A DNA stretch of 64,000 bases from Seiridium cupressi (taxonomy: Eukaryota > Ascomycota > Sordariomycetes > Amphisphaeriales > Sporocadaceae). Below the pieces are notes generated by a model. It saw only the letters and a list, made by a program, of their open reading frames with translations. It ran no database searches and had not been told where the DNA came from. Location: the NCBI GenBank assembly GCA_036674765.1, contig JARVKI010000063.1, positions 124,001 through 188,000 of the forward strand, read 5' to 3'. This document shows, piece after piece, positions 12,192 through 23,139 of the stretch. A program made the position numbers and the translations under genes. How positions within the stretch are numbered: the first letter of the stretch is position 1; every line of letters starts with the position of its first letter.

Positions 12192-15100
12192 GGGGTTGTG
12201 GCAACAAAGATCATGGTGCTATGACTATCATGGGAAAATAGGGATAATCAGAGCATGGTTAGACCGGGGATGAGTAATGGCGGCTTGGTGTATGCGCATT
12301 TTGGTTGTGTTCTAACCTTCGTCGAAAAATATTTATAATATATAATTTTAAAAAAAAACCTAACAAACTGTCTTCCGTGCTACTTGCTGCGCTTGGAATG
12401 AAGTGCAAATTCCCACCGTCTAGGGAATGCAGAGTTTCACTATGCTCACTGTATAATGTTTCAGGTAAGCATGTGCTCCTTGTCTCAATGCCTATATCTA
12501 GTTCCTCGGTCGCAATATTTGTATATGTAAAAAAAAAAAAAAAAAAAAATCAGTCATGCCTCTATATTTGTCAACGGATGGCTACACAATCTCCCCCAGA
12601 TGATCCGTGTCACAATGATAGCAGTTTGAGGAAAAGGCAAGGACGTGAGCGTATGTTGTCTTTTGACGTGGCGGGTGAACTGGCCTCACTCTGGGCGAGG
12701 ACAACAGTATGTCAGCGGTGTATCCTAACCCAGTGAGAAAACTCTTCTGTCCCCCCCCTGCTGATGATTGGCCATGCTATTCCTCTGGGTCAGATCCTAG
12801 GCCTAACTTAGACATGTAGATCTTGTCCGTAAGTATCTCTGCGAACCGTCGGGTAAATCGGACATGAGCCCACTCATGGCGAGCCAGGCCCCGAAAAGTG
12901 GTACCCAGTCTTTGCTGTGCTGTTACAATCTCACTGGTTGTTACTCGACCAGGCCACGCCAGTCAGAGTCGCGAAAATATTAGGTGAATTTGGGGTCAAT
13001 GGGGGTCGCATTCAGGCTTACTTCAATTGTGCCTGCAGAAGCAAGAGCCGTAACGCAGTGAGATTACATTTCGAGCAGTCAGCTGTGTACCTGGTATCCG
13101 TGCTGGCTCTCATGGATCCTTCCCGGTGCCGATCATTCACCACGTCCAACAGTGGGTAGTGTGACTTGTCATTAATTTATGATACGAAGGAACCACACCC
13201 CCGTTTGGTCTTTGGGAATTGCAACAGCGAAGTAAAGCCGTGCTATTACACAGCCTCCAACTGCTCATCTCTGTCTCTTTTTCCAAATAAGGCCAATGCT
13301 GTCAAGATAGAGAAAGGTGGGACAAAAGGGGAGTGCTGATAGGAAGAGGAAGACCACATACCGGCGATACCCGTATAACACTGGAGCTTGCCATGCAATG
13401 ACAAGATATGAGAGCTCATTCGGTGCCAAGTAGAATATCCCCGTCTTTTCAGGCAAACGGTGTGCTTACCATGGAGATTCCTCGATGTCATCAGAAGCAA
13501 TTCCCAGAGGCCTTATGCAGGTATCGCCGTATATTTTGCCTGTTATTCGCACAGGATAGTCAGTACCACTAGAATATATCTCGAAATCATGATCTCAAGA
13601 TAAACAAAGCATGAGTGGAGAGGTATTCTCATGAGTTTCTTGTGGTTTGTTTTCCTACTGGGTTGCCTACGACACATCTCAATACTCGTAGTTTTGGCCT
13701 GAGGCCCGTCGTTGTAGAAAGTCGGGGGCGTTCGGGTCCGGCTGTTGCTTGTGGTTTGGCCCTTCGATGCGAGGCTCGGCCGACCAGATTCCAGTGGCTA
13801 GGATTCTTCCGGTTCGTCGATCTTACCATGTAGTTGTTTCCAGGAGCTCGTCCCTTGCGATCAGATCCTTCTTTATAAACCCACTGGTCTTCGCGAGGGT
13901 ATATTCACGGTATTTGAAATTTCAAAAGCTAATATGTCGTTCTTAGCCATGATCTATCTCTTCGTACCAGTGAGAAAATGCGTGAATGATTTATTTCAAA
14001 TTCGAGCATGGCCGGGTCCCTAAGTTTGTCCTGTATGGTTTGGGTTTCTTTTTTTTCTTTTTTTCTTCCGCCCTCGCATAGTTCTCGGGGGGCTTCATCC
14101 CAGCCTCATTCGATCATCTCGTCCACAACTACCCTGTCATGAATTTGCATTATGGTGTCATAATATTACATGGCCTCTATTCGCAGCCGTTGATTTCCTC
14201 GTAAAACATTCAATATAGCACTCGAAGCAATAGATAAGTTTTTACCGCCGCTATGGGTGGGTTCAGTGTGTCTGTAAGGTAGTGGGTTGGCCGTTTTGAT
14301 GTTCGATGGAATATCCATATCGTGTAGTGAAAAGGAATATTGTTGAACTGACGCATTCTCGTGAAAAAATCATTGCACCTGCCGCGATCCAGTGTTCAGA
14401 ATTCGAATTTTGACTTGGAAGACAGCTAGCTGAAGAAGCAGTACATTGGTTGTTACCGCTGCTACAAAATAGTCCTAGCATGTCACAGCAGCAGGAGGTT
14501 GAGTCTAAAAGCGCCAACGGAGATGGGTAGCGGTTGAACGAATTGACGATAATCTACCATTGCTATGGCCTTGTGGTTCTCCACGCAACAGCACAGCAAA
14601 TCCAGCTAACAAAGTTAGACGAATATTGTGAACACGAAGAATAAGAGATGATATCTCACTGGTGTAAGGATTCCAGGGGGAAACCGTGGCGGTAGTAACC
14701 ATCTCACATCCAGGCATTAAGTTAAAATCCCGATAAAATCTTCACCGGCAGAAGTAGCAGGTCATATAGTTTCGATCCACGCCCATGAACAACACTATCG
14801 GCGCTATGATGTAGGATAGTGTTCCCGACATTGAGACTGTGCTGCGATATCTGCCAGGGGGGGGGGGGGGGGGGGGGGGGGCCCCGATGAGAAAAAGAAA
14901 GCCACCTATACCATAAAATTAATAATAAAAAAAAAAAAAAACAAAACACCACAAAAAAAAAAAAAAAAAAAAAAAACACCAGCTGAATAACTCTATTCCC
15001 AAAACCTGACTTTCTTCTAACCAAGACGTTGGTTAGCCCTCTGTCTGGGAGACGAGTCTTTGAACCTTCATGCACCTATGCCCAACTGGACTGTTTCAAG

Positions 15101-16050
15101 AGCGAGACAGGATTATATCGCAGTCCCCAAAGTAGAACAAATTAATAGAATACGTAGATATTTCATAGTAGCTTTGGATTACAGATTATTCCCGAAGGTG
15201 TTGTGATATAATTAGGGCTCGCGTACGTTCTTTAATGAATGCTATGTCCACTCCTTCGTTATGTCACTGTCAAACGTAAGTGGCCGAATACCATTTGTGA
15301 CGAGTCGGATCTCTCATACGAAGCAAGGCCTCCAAAAAGCAGCTCAGGGTGTCTTGCCGATTCTTTATCCTAGCTTCCGTCATGTTTCCGCAATAATGAA
15401 CGTCTGAATAAGACGAGAATAATCGGATCGGAGGCATAGGTCACAGTAGGGCCAAGTTTAATCGAATATTGTCATTCTCATCTGCTTTGATCAAACTGCC
15501 ACCTTCATCATCAGGGAACTGAGAGCCCTCCACAGCATAGCCCTGACGTCTCAGGTATCGACATTAGCCATCAACCAAAATACCAGACCATTACGTCCAA
15601 CCACGTCAACAATGTCTCAAGAAATAATGTATCCCGGGCTTGATTATCTCCCATCTCTCCAAACCATGTGTATATACCGGAGTTGCCACCTTTCCGGAGA
15701 ATGAAGATTAGTAACAGAGAAGATATCTATTCCCAACAGCACCAAATCCCGAATGCAAACTTTTCCTCTCAAGGCTTAACAAGCTCTCTGAAGCTTGAGA
15801 CCGAAATGCAACGCAACTATAGCGGACTCTATCGTAAGGATCGTGCCTATCAGGGGTATCATCCAACCGTAACCATCCAAAAGCCCAACCCGAATGTGCC
15901 AAATGAGTGTGAGAGTCCATGAGCCTTTCATGCTGTGCCGTTGTCATGCTATATACATTAAGGATAGTCGTAAATCTATAAGTCGTAAATATCGGAGAAG
16001 GAGTGGCGGGAATTGGTCAATTGAAAAATTCAAACATTAACTGCGCCGAA
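12192..16050. other. Long gene-poor spacer with homopolymer tracts
   Basis: Nearly 3.9 kb between two wall-protein genes, of which only the terminator ends are expected to be functional. It is AT-rich with an A21 run (12529-12549), T-rich patches near 14.05 kb and the G25/A15/A24 tract described separately. Open frames at 13246-13500 and 13615-13833 overlap on both strands and lack family features. No RNA gene was recognised. Confidence 0.55.
14857..14976. repeat. G25 homopolymer followed by two poly-A runs
   Basis: A run of 25 G at 14857-14881 is followed within 120 bp by A15 (14927-14941) and A24 (14953-14976). The stretch is low complexity and not coding; its apparent open frame on the minus strand is only poly-Phe/Pro. 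The G run could form a quadruplex and is a likely site of length error in the assembly. Confidence 0.9.
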
Positions 16051-19000
16051 TTAAATGGCAAACATAATTGCCAAGATTGTGAAGAGCAGCGCGCTCGGGC
16101 TGGATGTGAGACCCAGACGGGACGCCGTATTTGGCCCAACGGTCGCCACTGGACTGCTGCTCGTCGGCACACCGCCAGTCGTTGAGCTTGCGCTCGCTGT
16201 CGATGTTGTCGTCGTCAAGGGGGTCGTTTTACTACTACCTTCTGTTGTTGACACCAGGCTAGTCCGAGCTGACGATGTCGTTGGGCTAGAAATGTTGCCA
16301 CTGCTGGTGCCTGTGCTTCCTGTGGAACTAGCACTGATACCGCCAGTTGAGGCGCTCGAACTTCCAGCTGTGCTGGCCGATGCTGTCGATGCTGTCGATG
16401 ATGACAACGATGATACGGCCGCGGTGCTCGTTAAGGACACTGAAGTTGAAGACGTGGTGGAAGACGTGGAAGAAGTGGAAGAAGTGGATGTTGTGGAGGA
16501 AGTGGAGGTAGTGAAGGATGTTGTCGCGACGGGGGCGATCGAGGTGTCGGTGTTGGTTTGCCCCTGAGCGGTACTCGTTATTGGGATACTTGTTGATCCT
16601 TCACTCAGCGGAGGTGTTGTGGTAATAGGGTTTGTCGAATCGAGCGAATCACAGTAGGCGAAAAATTGGCCAAAACTTGTCGAAAGGTACTCAGAGTCGG
16701 TAAGCTTCATGCCACTACCGAAGGTAGCGATACAGCTTTCGCAGCTGGATCTGTAACCGGCGAAGACCGAATCGTTTGCACAAAGCTCTACTGTCTTCCC
16801 TCTTTTTTCTGCCTCGGTCATAGCAAGATCGCATCGTGCATAACAAACTGAAGGTATTGTTACTGCCCTCTTGGATAAGTGATGTAGTTCTACCACAGCC
16901 TCGCGTTTTTTGTAACTAGTGTATGCTGGATACTCAGGTGTACTTGAGGTCGTAGTTATTGGCCACTCGCTGAGCGAAGTTTGTGATTCCCAATTGCCAG
17001 TTGTGATGGTTGTTTTAGTTTTATGGCCTTGCTTGTCTGTCGTCTTAACTACATATATGTCCTCTTCGAAAATATCATAGCTTAGCCCGAATACCTCAGG
17101 ATCGAGATTGTAGTAGCCTTCGGTGGGAGGATAATAGTAGCCTGTGACATTTTCGGGCCACATCACGACTGGATAGTCCGGCGAAGGGATGCAGTCCACA
17201 GGATTGCAGACAAATTCCCTGGCAGGAAGATCTGCCCATATATTGCAGCCGGCCGGTTTCCTTGGACTGCAAATAGTCCCCGGCTTGCATCCCCATGTGA
17301 GATTGGAGCGTACATCGTATGCAGGGACCGTCGTTCCAGGTGTGTTTGTTGGGGCGGGACAAATTGATGCTTCAGTAATGACCGTGGTCGAGACCGATGT
17401 AGCGGTCACAGTGACCGGAGGAACCACGAAAGTTGCCGTCGTCGTATAGGTCGAACCACTCTCCGTGATTGTAACAAGTGAAGTCAGTGTCGATCCTGGT
17501 AATGTGGTGACCGAGCCGGGTAGCTGTGTTGTGATGACCTCTGTGGTCGTAAAGGTGCTAGTACTGAAAACCGAGTCTGTTAATGAGGTGACTGAGACCG
17601 TAACATATGTCGTCGTCGAGGTGAGCGTGATATAAGAGGTTTCCTCCTCGGTAGCTGTCGTGGCAGAAACTGATACCGCAGTAGTCGTCGCGGTTACTGT
17701 ATCGGTCAGTGTGACAGGCACGCTTGTGACGTAGGTCGATATTGTTGTAAGGGTGGATGTCACTGAGTAAGTCGAAATGCTCGTGTGGTCCACAGTCTTA
17801 GTCGTAGGCACGATTGTTGTGGTGATTATCGTGGATATGAATGTGGTTGGCACAAGGGTTGTGTACGTCGTGGTATCGGTCAAAGTTGCTGTGGTTTCCG
17901 AAACTGAGATTTCGGTGGTAGTGGTGGTGGCTGTAGTTGTTAGAGTGTCTATTATCGTTGTAGGAACACTGGTCGTGTAAACCGACGTGGTGGTAAAAGT
18001 GTTGGTCACATATGACGTTGCTGTGCTTGTATGGTCAACAGTATATGTGGTTGGCGAGACCGTCGTGGATGTGATTGTTGCTGTCAGAGTCGTTGGTACC
18101 AATGTCGTGTATGTCGTCGTAGTCTCGGAAACTGAAATCGAAGTGGTCGTTGTTGTCAAAGTGTTGGTGACAGTCGTGGGCACGCTCGTCGTGTAAATGG
18201 ATGTTGTCGTGTAGGTAGCGGTAACTGAGGATGTGACCGTGCTTGTATGGTCGATGATATATGTGGTTGGCGACACGGTCGTGGACGTCACTGTTGCCGT
18301 AAGAGTCGTTGGGACTGAGGTGACGTAGGTGGTTGTGGTGGTCAATGTGGCGGTATCCGTCTTGGTTGTGGTTACTGGCAGGGTGTAGATTGTCGTCTCG
18401 GTCTTAGTGACAGTGTTCCATTTTGTCGAGACAACGCATCTTGGATCAGAAGTGGGATTTGCCTGACCATAGTCGCTTGGTGTGGGCGACCCTGCGCAAA
18501 TCGTCACGTATGTAGGATAGGACTGGGAAATGTTAGAATGCGCTACTGGTAAAATATCGCGGTTTTCTTACCGTAGTTACCACAGATGTAGCCGTTTGAG
18601 TGATATAATCCGTTTCAGTCGCACTAATAGTCTGTCAGTCTGACTCCTCGAAGCTTCCCATGAAACCTACGTTATGGTCTCTGGATCAATGACCGTGGCC
18701 GTCTTTGTTAACTTTGTCGAACGTGTGACATAAACAGTAGTAGTACCACTATATGGATCAGTAGGAGGTAAAGATCACTACACTTGGGCTTGACTTACTG
18801 AATAGTTTTGGTGTTGGTTTTGGTTACGGTCTCGTAGCAAGTCGTTGTACTTGTCTCCGTCTCAGTGAGAGTTTTCGTGGCCGTGCTGATCACGGTACTG
18901 GTGGGACAATATCCACCACCTCCCTGGGAGACCGAATAGTTGTCGACCGAAAACTTTCCTTCAGTTTGATTCTGGCTCGGGAGGATATCCAGCGCGGTCG

Positions 19001-19055
19001 CCGTGAAGGCGAACGACAGAGAGGCCAGAGCCCATAATTGCGTAGAGTGATACAT
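16051..19055 (-). CDS. Mucin-like GPI-anchored surface glycoprotein (glycoprotein X-type)
   Basis: Four exons on the minus strand (19055-18799, 18748-18671, 18623-18572, 18522-16051) give 952 residues. A signal peptide (MYHSTQLWALASLSFAFTAT) opens the protein. Residues from about 60 to 500 are Thr/Val/Ser-rich and contain three imperfect repeats of 72-82 residues, each beginning with (I/V)DHTS. A cysteine-containing globular part follows at about 535-760, with CKPGTICSPRKPAGCNIWAD and YYYPPTEGYYNLDPEVFGLS, blocks I recall from sordariomycete proteins annotated glycoprotein X. A dibasic KR occurs before a second Cys segment. The end is a Ser/Thr stalk and a hydrophobic GPI tail (LLFTILAIMFAI). 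Likely a heavily O-mannosylated adhesin or wall mucin. Introns of 47-50 bp all restore the Thr-rich frame. Confidence 0.87.
17640..18260 (-). repeat. Tandem Thr-rich repeats coding for (I/V)DHTS units
   Basis: Within the glycoprotein gene, three successive units of about 72, 82 and about 70 codons share the order DHTS, TTxSxYxTSVPxT, SxSxTT, LVPTT. The first two are closest. They diverge enough that the array looks old rather than freshly amplified. Confidence 0.75.
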
Positions 19056-22000
19056 TTCGTACACAAAGCCTTGCCAAACCTTTCTTGGGGCTAATATGCG
19101 CCCTTACGCAACGATTGAGTGTGGAGTAAAGATTGTCCAGTAAAGAATGGCTCTTCCTAGGCAAGAGGAAGGAAGTGTGTTGCACTGGACCCCAAATGCT
19201 GCTCGGGGGCTTATTTGTATAAGTCGTGAGGGAGGGTAATCCTTTGGGGGCACTCAAGAGCCTCCAGTTCCTATTAGACAGAATGGCCAATGGATTCGTG
19301 GCTAAACATTGGAGGGATTGAATTGGAGGATGAGATCCAGTGACAACAATGTATACCTTCTACTGGGTACCTAAACGGAGGCAACCGTTCGATTGTGCGG
19401 AAAAGCTGTAACCACCCAGAGTGGAATATGAAAGGCAAGAAACTGGACTGGAGAGCAGCCTGTAGTAAAAGCTTGCGCAAGCTGGTCGGGTAAGGCTGAC
19501 GAAAACAACAGAACCGGAGTTTGAGAGCTACGAGGTACGAAGCTAGACTTACAGCTAAGCATACCAGGATGTTCTCGGGGTGGTTACATAACATCGGTAT
19601 CGGCGACCACCTATGTAACCAGACATCCTTGACAGGTACATATTTGCCTTGTGGACCCCGGACTCCAGTGCATGTTGAAGGGTGATGAGTATGCACGAGG
19701 TGCCCGGGCCGTTTGCCATCTCAAGCATACAGGCGGCTACTACGCACAATATACAGACACGTGCTGTTGCCAGCAGAACGCTGGTACAGAGCAAAATTGC
19801 CACCTAAGTCTTGCGCAAAAGCCCAATTTGACGGTGAGGGCAGCACAACAGTCATACAGGCAATAAGACACCTATCTCGTTTCTTTCGCCTTTTTGCGCG
19901 TCGCAACCGGTCAATCTCACATGGCACAACGATGGGGCTTGGTCAGCCATGTACACTACCAGCCTTGAGAGTCCAGAATGCCGGGCTCTGCCAGGTAGGC
20001 AGACATTCCTGGACCACGAGTGGGGTAAGGATGCCGAATGTGCTGACGGAGCAAGTCGGCAGTCCAACGTGAACTTCCTAGTGGTCGCTGGATCAGAAGG
20101 GCTCTGGCCTTGAATACGATGGCGGAATCGTGAACTCGACAGCAGCCGTCCTGCCCGCAGCAACCATGCGCGACTTCTTGCTGTCGAAGTCCACGAAGCC
20201 GGGGTACGAATAGGTGGTCGATCGTGAGTGGCTGGCCTGGGCTTGCCATGTGCATGTTGGGCGCTCTGGTGAGCCGCCTCCAACAGGGATTATATGCGGC
20301 TGCACGGCACCGACAGCAGCTCTTGCAGGCAATCTGTGGTGACTGACTGAGCAGTTCGTCAAGTCGAGGGGTAACCAACCACGCGCAGACGCCAAAGAAG
20401 TGCACTTTGGTATAACAATGCCAGGCCGGATCCAGGACCAATGAAGGCAGGGTGTGTCATGCTAGCAACGAATCGGGTAGCCTAGGCAAGAGAAGCAAAG
20501 AAGAAAATGGCAGACCACTGGGCCGGGTACGCCAAATGGTATGACAATTGGTTCATATTATAGAAGGTGGGTACCACTTGAACACTCTAGACCGCCTTGG
20601 GCACCAGAGTCATCCAATATTGCTTACCGAACAGGGTAATAATCGTCTCGAACGTACTTTGCGATATTGGTCATTGCCGCCGATACAGACACGGAAATTC
20701 TAGAATCTGAAAGACCGAGGCTACTGACCCATGCCTCTTGCGCTTTTTTCATCATGGACAGAGGAGTGATCATATGGGGGCCGAGTGATGGCGGTGATGG
20801 AGGAAGATGTTATATCCGTCCGGTCAGCATGTCGTGAACTCCTCGCCGTGATCTCCGAGTCCAAAGGCGTCCTACCATGTGGGACCGTAAGATATAGCTA
20901 TTATCTTTACCGTGACTCTGATGAATACCATACGGCGGGAGCTGAGAGAGAAGAGAAGAGCGGATTGGTGATCATGATGGCCGGGTGTGGCTCGTTGGCA
21001 GACGGCTCGATCTGCGGTGACCTGCAGCGGGCGAGGCGGGTTGGCGGGGTCAATGCAGCTTCTCCAAAGTACCCTATGTGGTCTATTACGGTTGCATTTT
21101 GCAGTCGTGAGGTACCATGCAGACGACCCACACCAGCTGTAAGTCATCAGTTGCACCAGGCTGAGTCGCCCAGTTCACGCCAACCAAACTGATGACCAGA
21201 TGACTTGGGTAACACCAAGGATTCGAGGTAGCCTCCGGGGCGAAGTGTTGTACCGAACAGGCCATACTAAATTGAACAGCAACAACCGACCGCCAGATCA
21301 TGGTAGTTACTAGGAAGACCCGCGCGAACCATGAGGAAAGAGTAGAGTAAAAGTGAAAATAGCAGAACAAAGGTGAGGCAGTGAGGGGTTGGACAGGAAC
21401 GTGGAAGTGAAAGAAAGAAGCCGAAAGTCCCCACTAGCTTTGACCAGTGCTGCCGGGCCGGACTGCTGTCGTCCACTGATTGGCCGGGCCGCTGAGGCGC
21501 ACCAAGCTCTGGATGGCCCAAGAGCAATCAGAGGTACCCACAAGGCCATAGCGGTCTCCAGTGCACATCAGACTTCCTCCTAGAGGCGGGTAAGGCCCGA
21601 GTTAGCGTAACGCTCTTCGTTTTTCTGGGCTGCTCGTGCCCTACTGAACCTTAGTTGAACTTCACAGCATCCGGCCGTCAGTTTATACTGCGGCTTCAAC
21701 AAAATGCGTAAAAGACATGAGCGCGCTCGTCGCAATCCAACACTGGCGTCTCGCAGCACGCCGTGGCCGTCACCGCAATCAGGCCCATTATCCGTCGAGC
21801 CGTAACGATGCTTTCCGGGGCTCGCCCTACGGCTTACCCCGTCACATCAGGCATCCCTGGCCACCCAGCCTTTCTACAGCGACCTACATACACTTTGGAG
21901 GCCATCTCCACCAATGACACTCATCGGTGATATGCAGCCTTCTGCGCGGATGCATACCGACGAATGCAGACATTGGACCGTGTTGTACCGTTGCCCTCCA

Positions 22001-23139
22001 TCATACGAGTCTCACTGTTGTACTATCGGGAAAACGGGCATAGCCATCTTGTTTGTGTCTCTCTGTCGAGGGATATCCTGGTTATCTTTCGTACATGGAT
22101 GCTACGGACTATCGATATTACTGTTTGTGCCTAATGGCTACAATCCATGTCTCCGCATCTATGGCGCTCCTGTCAGCAAGCACAGAATCCCATCCCTGGC
22201 CACGAAAACACGATGTAGCTGCAGTCATCGGGAGCCTTATGATCGGTTTCCAGGCTCTGTTGGTGACATTCCTTTCGTGTGGTACCATGGGCCTGCTCAT
22301 TATTGCTCGTGGACTTATGGCGTAGACTGTTATTCATGGCCCGGAGCAGACTTTTCTATCACTATGGGTTATCCCTCACCCTCGAGGCGCAGTTCGCGGG
22401 TAAGGCTGAGATCTGGCTGCATTCTGGAATGAATGGCCGAGTAGCGATCGGTTCCGGCTTTAACTGTTTTCAGCCAGGGCAAGACACCACACCCTCACCC
22501 TCCCATGCGAGAAAGAGACATGTAAGCGTGTGGGGGACATCCTATTCACTGTCCGCAGAACTGATATGTCTAGACCCTCGAGGAGGCGACAAAAGAGATT
22601 TTACTCGAGCCTCACCAGCTTGACATATGGCGATCAGCCCAGCTGACGGGAACACCATTATATTGTCTCCTTCATACTCCAACCTGCTAGGTTGCATCGA
22701 CGCACGACTGAGCCAATCCGAACTGCTCTTCGGAATTCCTCTTGTCAATCAATCTTTTGCCACGCCTTACTGGTCGGCTGGTGCGGGGCCGCCGTGTAAG
22801 GCTTTGTCCTTCCCATTGACCAGGACAAGAAGAATTCTACAGCTTTGCCAAATCCGTTCAGGTTTATGCTTTCATCTGGTGGTATCGTGGCCAAAATCCT
22901 CCAGGGTCTCGCTCGCTTGACAAATCATACTCAGACCTAGTAATGACATCGCATTCCAGTGGTTGACCGGGACTTCTTTGTTGTCGCAACATTTGCCCCG
23001 TACGCCCCCCGTCGAGGTCAAGGTCTTTGAACCCTGCCCATGGAATCTTTGAGCCTCATTCGCCTAGTCGCTGCCGTATCTATTGATCGTAGCCTGCCAA
23101 CATTGCCCAGCACTGGTCAACAGCGCGACAATTCACACT
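19056..23139. other. 4-kb spacer without a supported gene
   Basis: The flanking genes are transcribed away from each other, so both promoters are here. The left part contains a candidate leader of the glycoprotein gene. Parts between 19.8 and 22.6 kb are GC-rich and carry several 100-170 codon open frames on both strands (for example 19956-20441 minus and 21914-22432 plus). None shows domain motifs or consistent codon bias, and they contradict one another. The length is unusual for this gene-dense side. Confidence 0.5.

Noticed and set aside
13615..13833. Overlapping 66-72 codon frames on both strands at 13.6-13.8 kb, with a tRNA-like look around 13.79 kb
   Set aside because: No cloverleaf could be folded, no B-box of the right form, and neither frame shows a recognisable family.
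14722..15075. 117-codon minus-strand frame
   Set aside because: It is the translation of the poly-G and poly-A tracts (runs of Pro and Phe) and not a gene.
17777..18196. Val-rich plus-strand frames inside the glycoprotein gene
   Set aside because: Antisense shadow of Thr-rich repeats (ACN read backwards as GTN).
19852..20441. Two long minus-strand frames in the 19-23 kb spacer
   Set aside because: They overlap each other in different frames, lack domain motifs and look like GC-rich chance frames.
21914..22432. 172-codon plus-strand frame, and a 90-codon hydrophobic frame inside it
   Set aside because: Composition rich in Cys, Arg and Ser without a family pattern; the inner frame resembles a membrane protein only by hydrophobicity.
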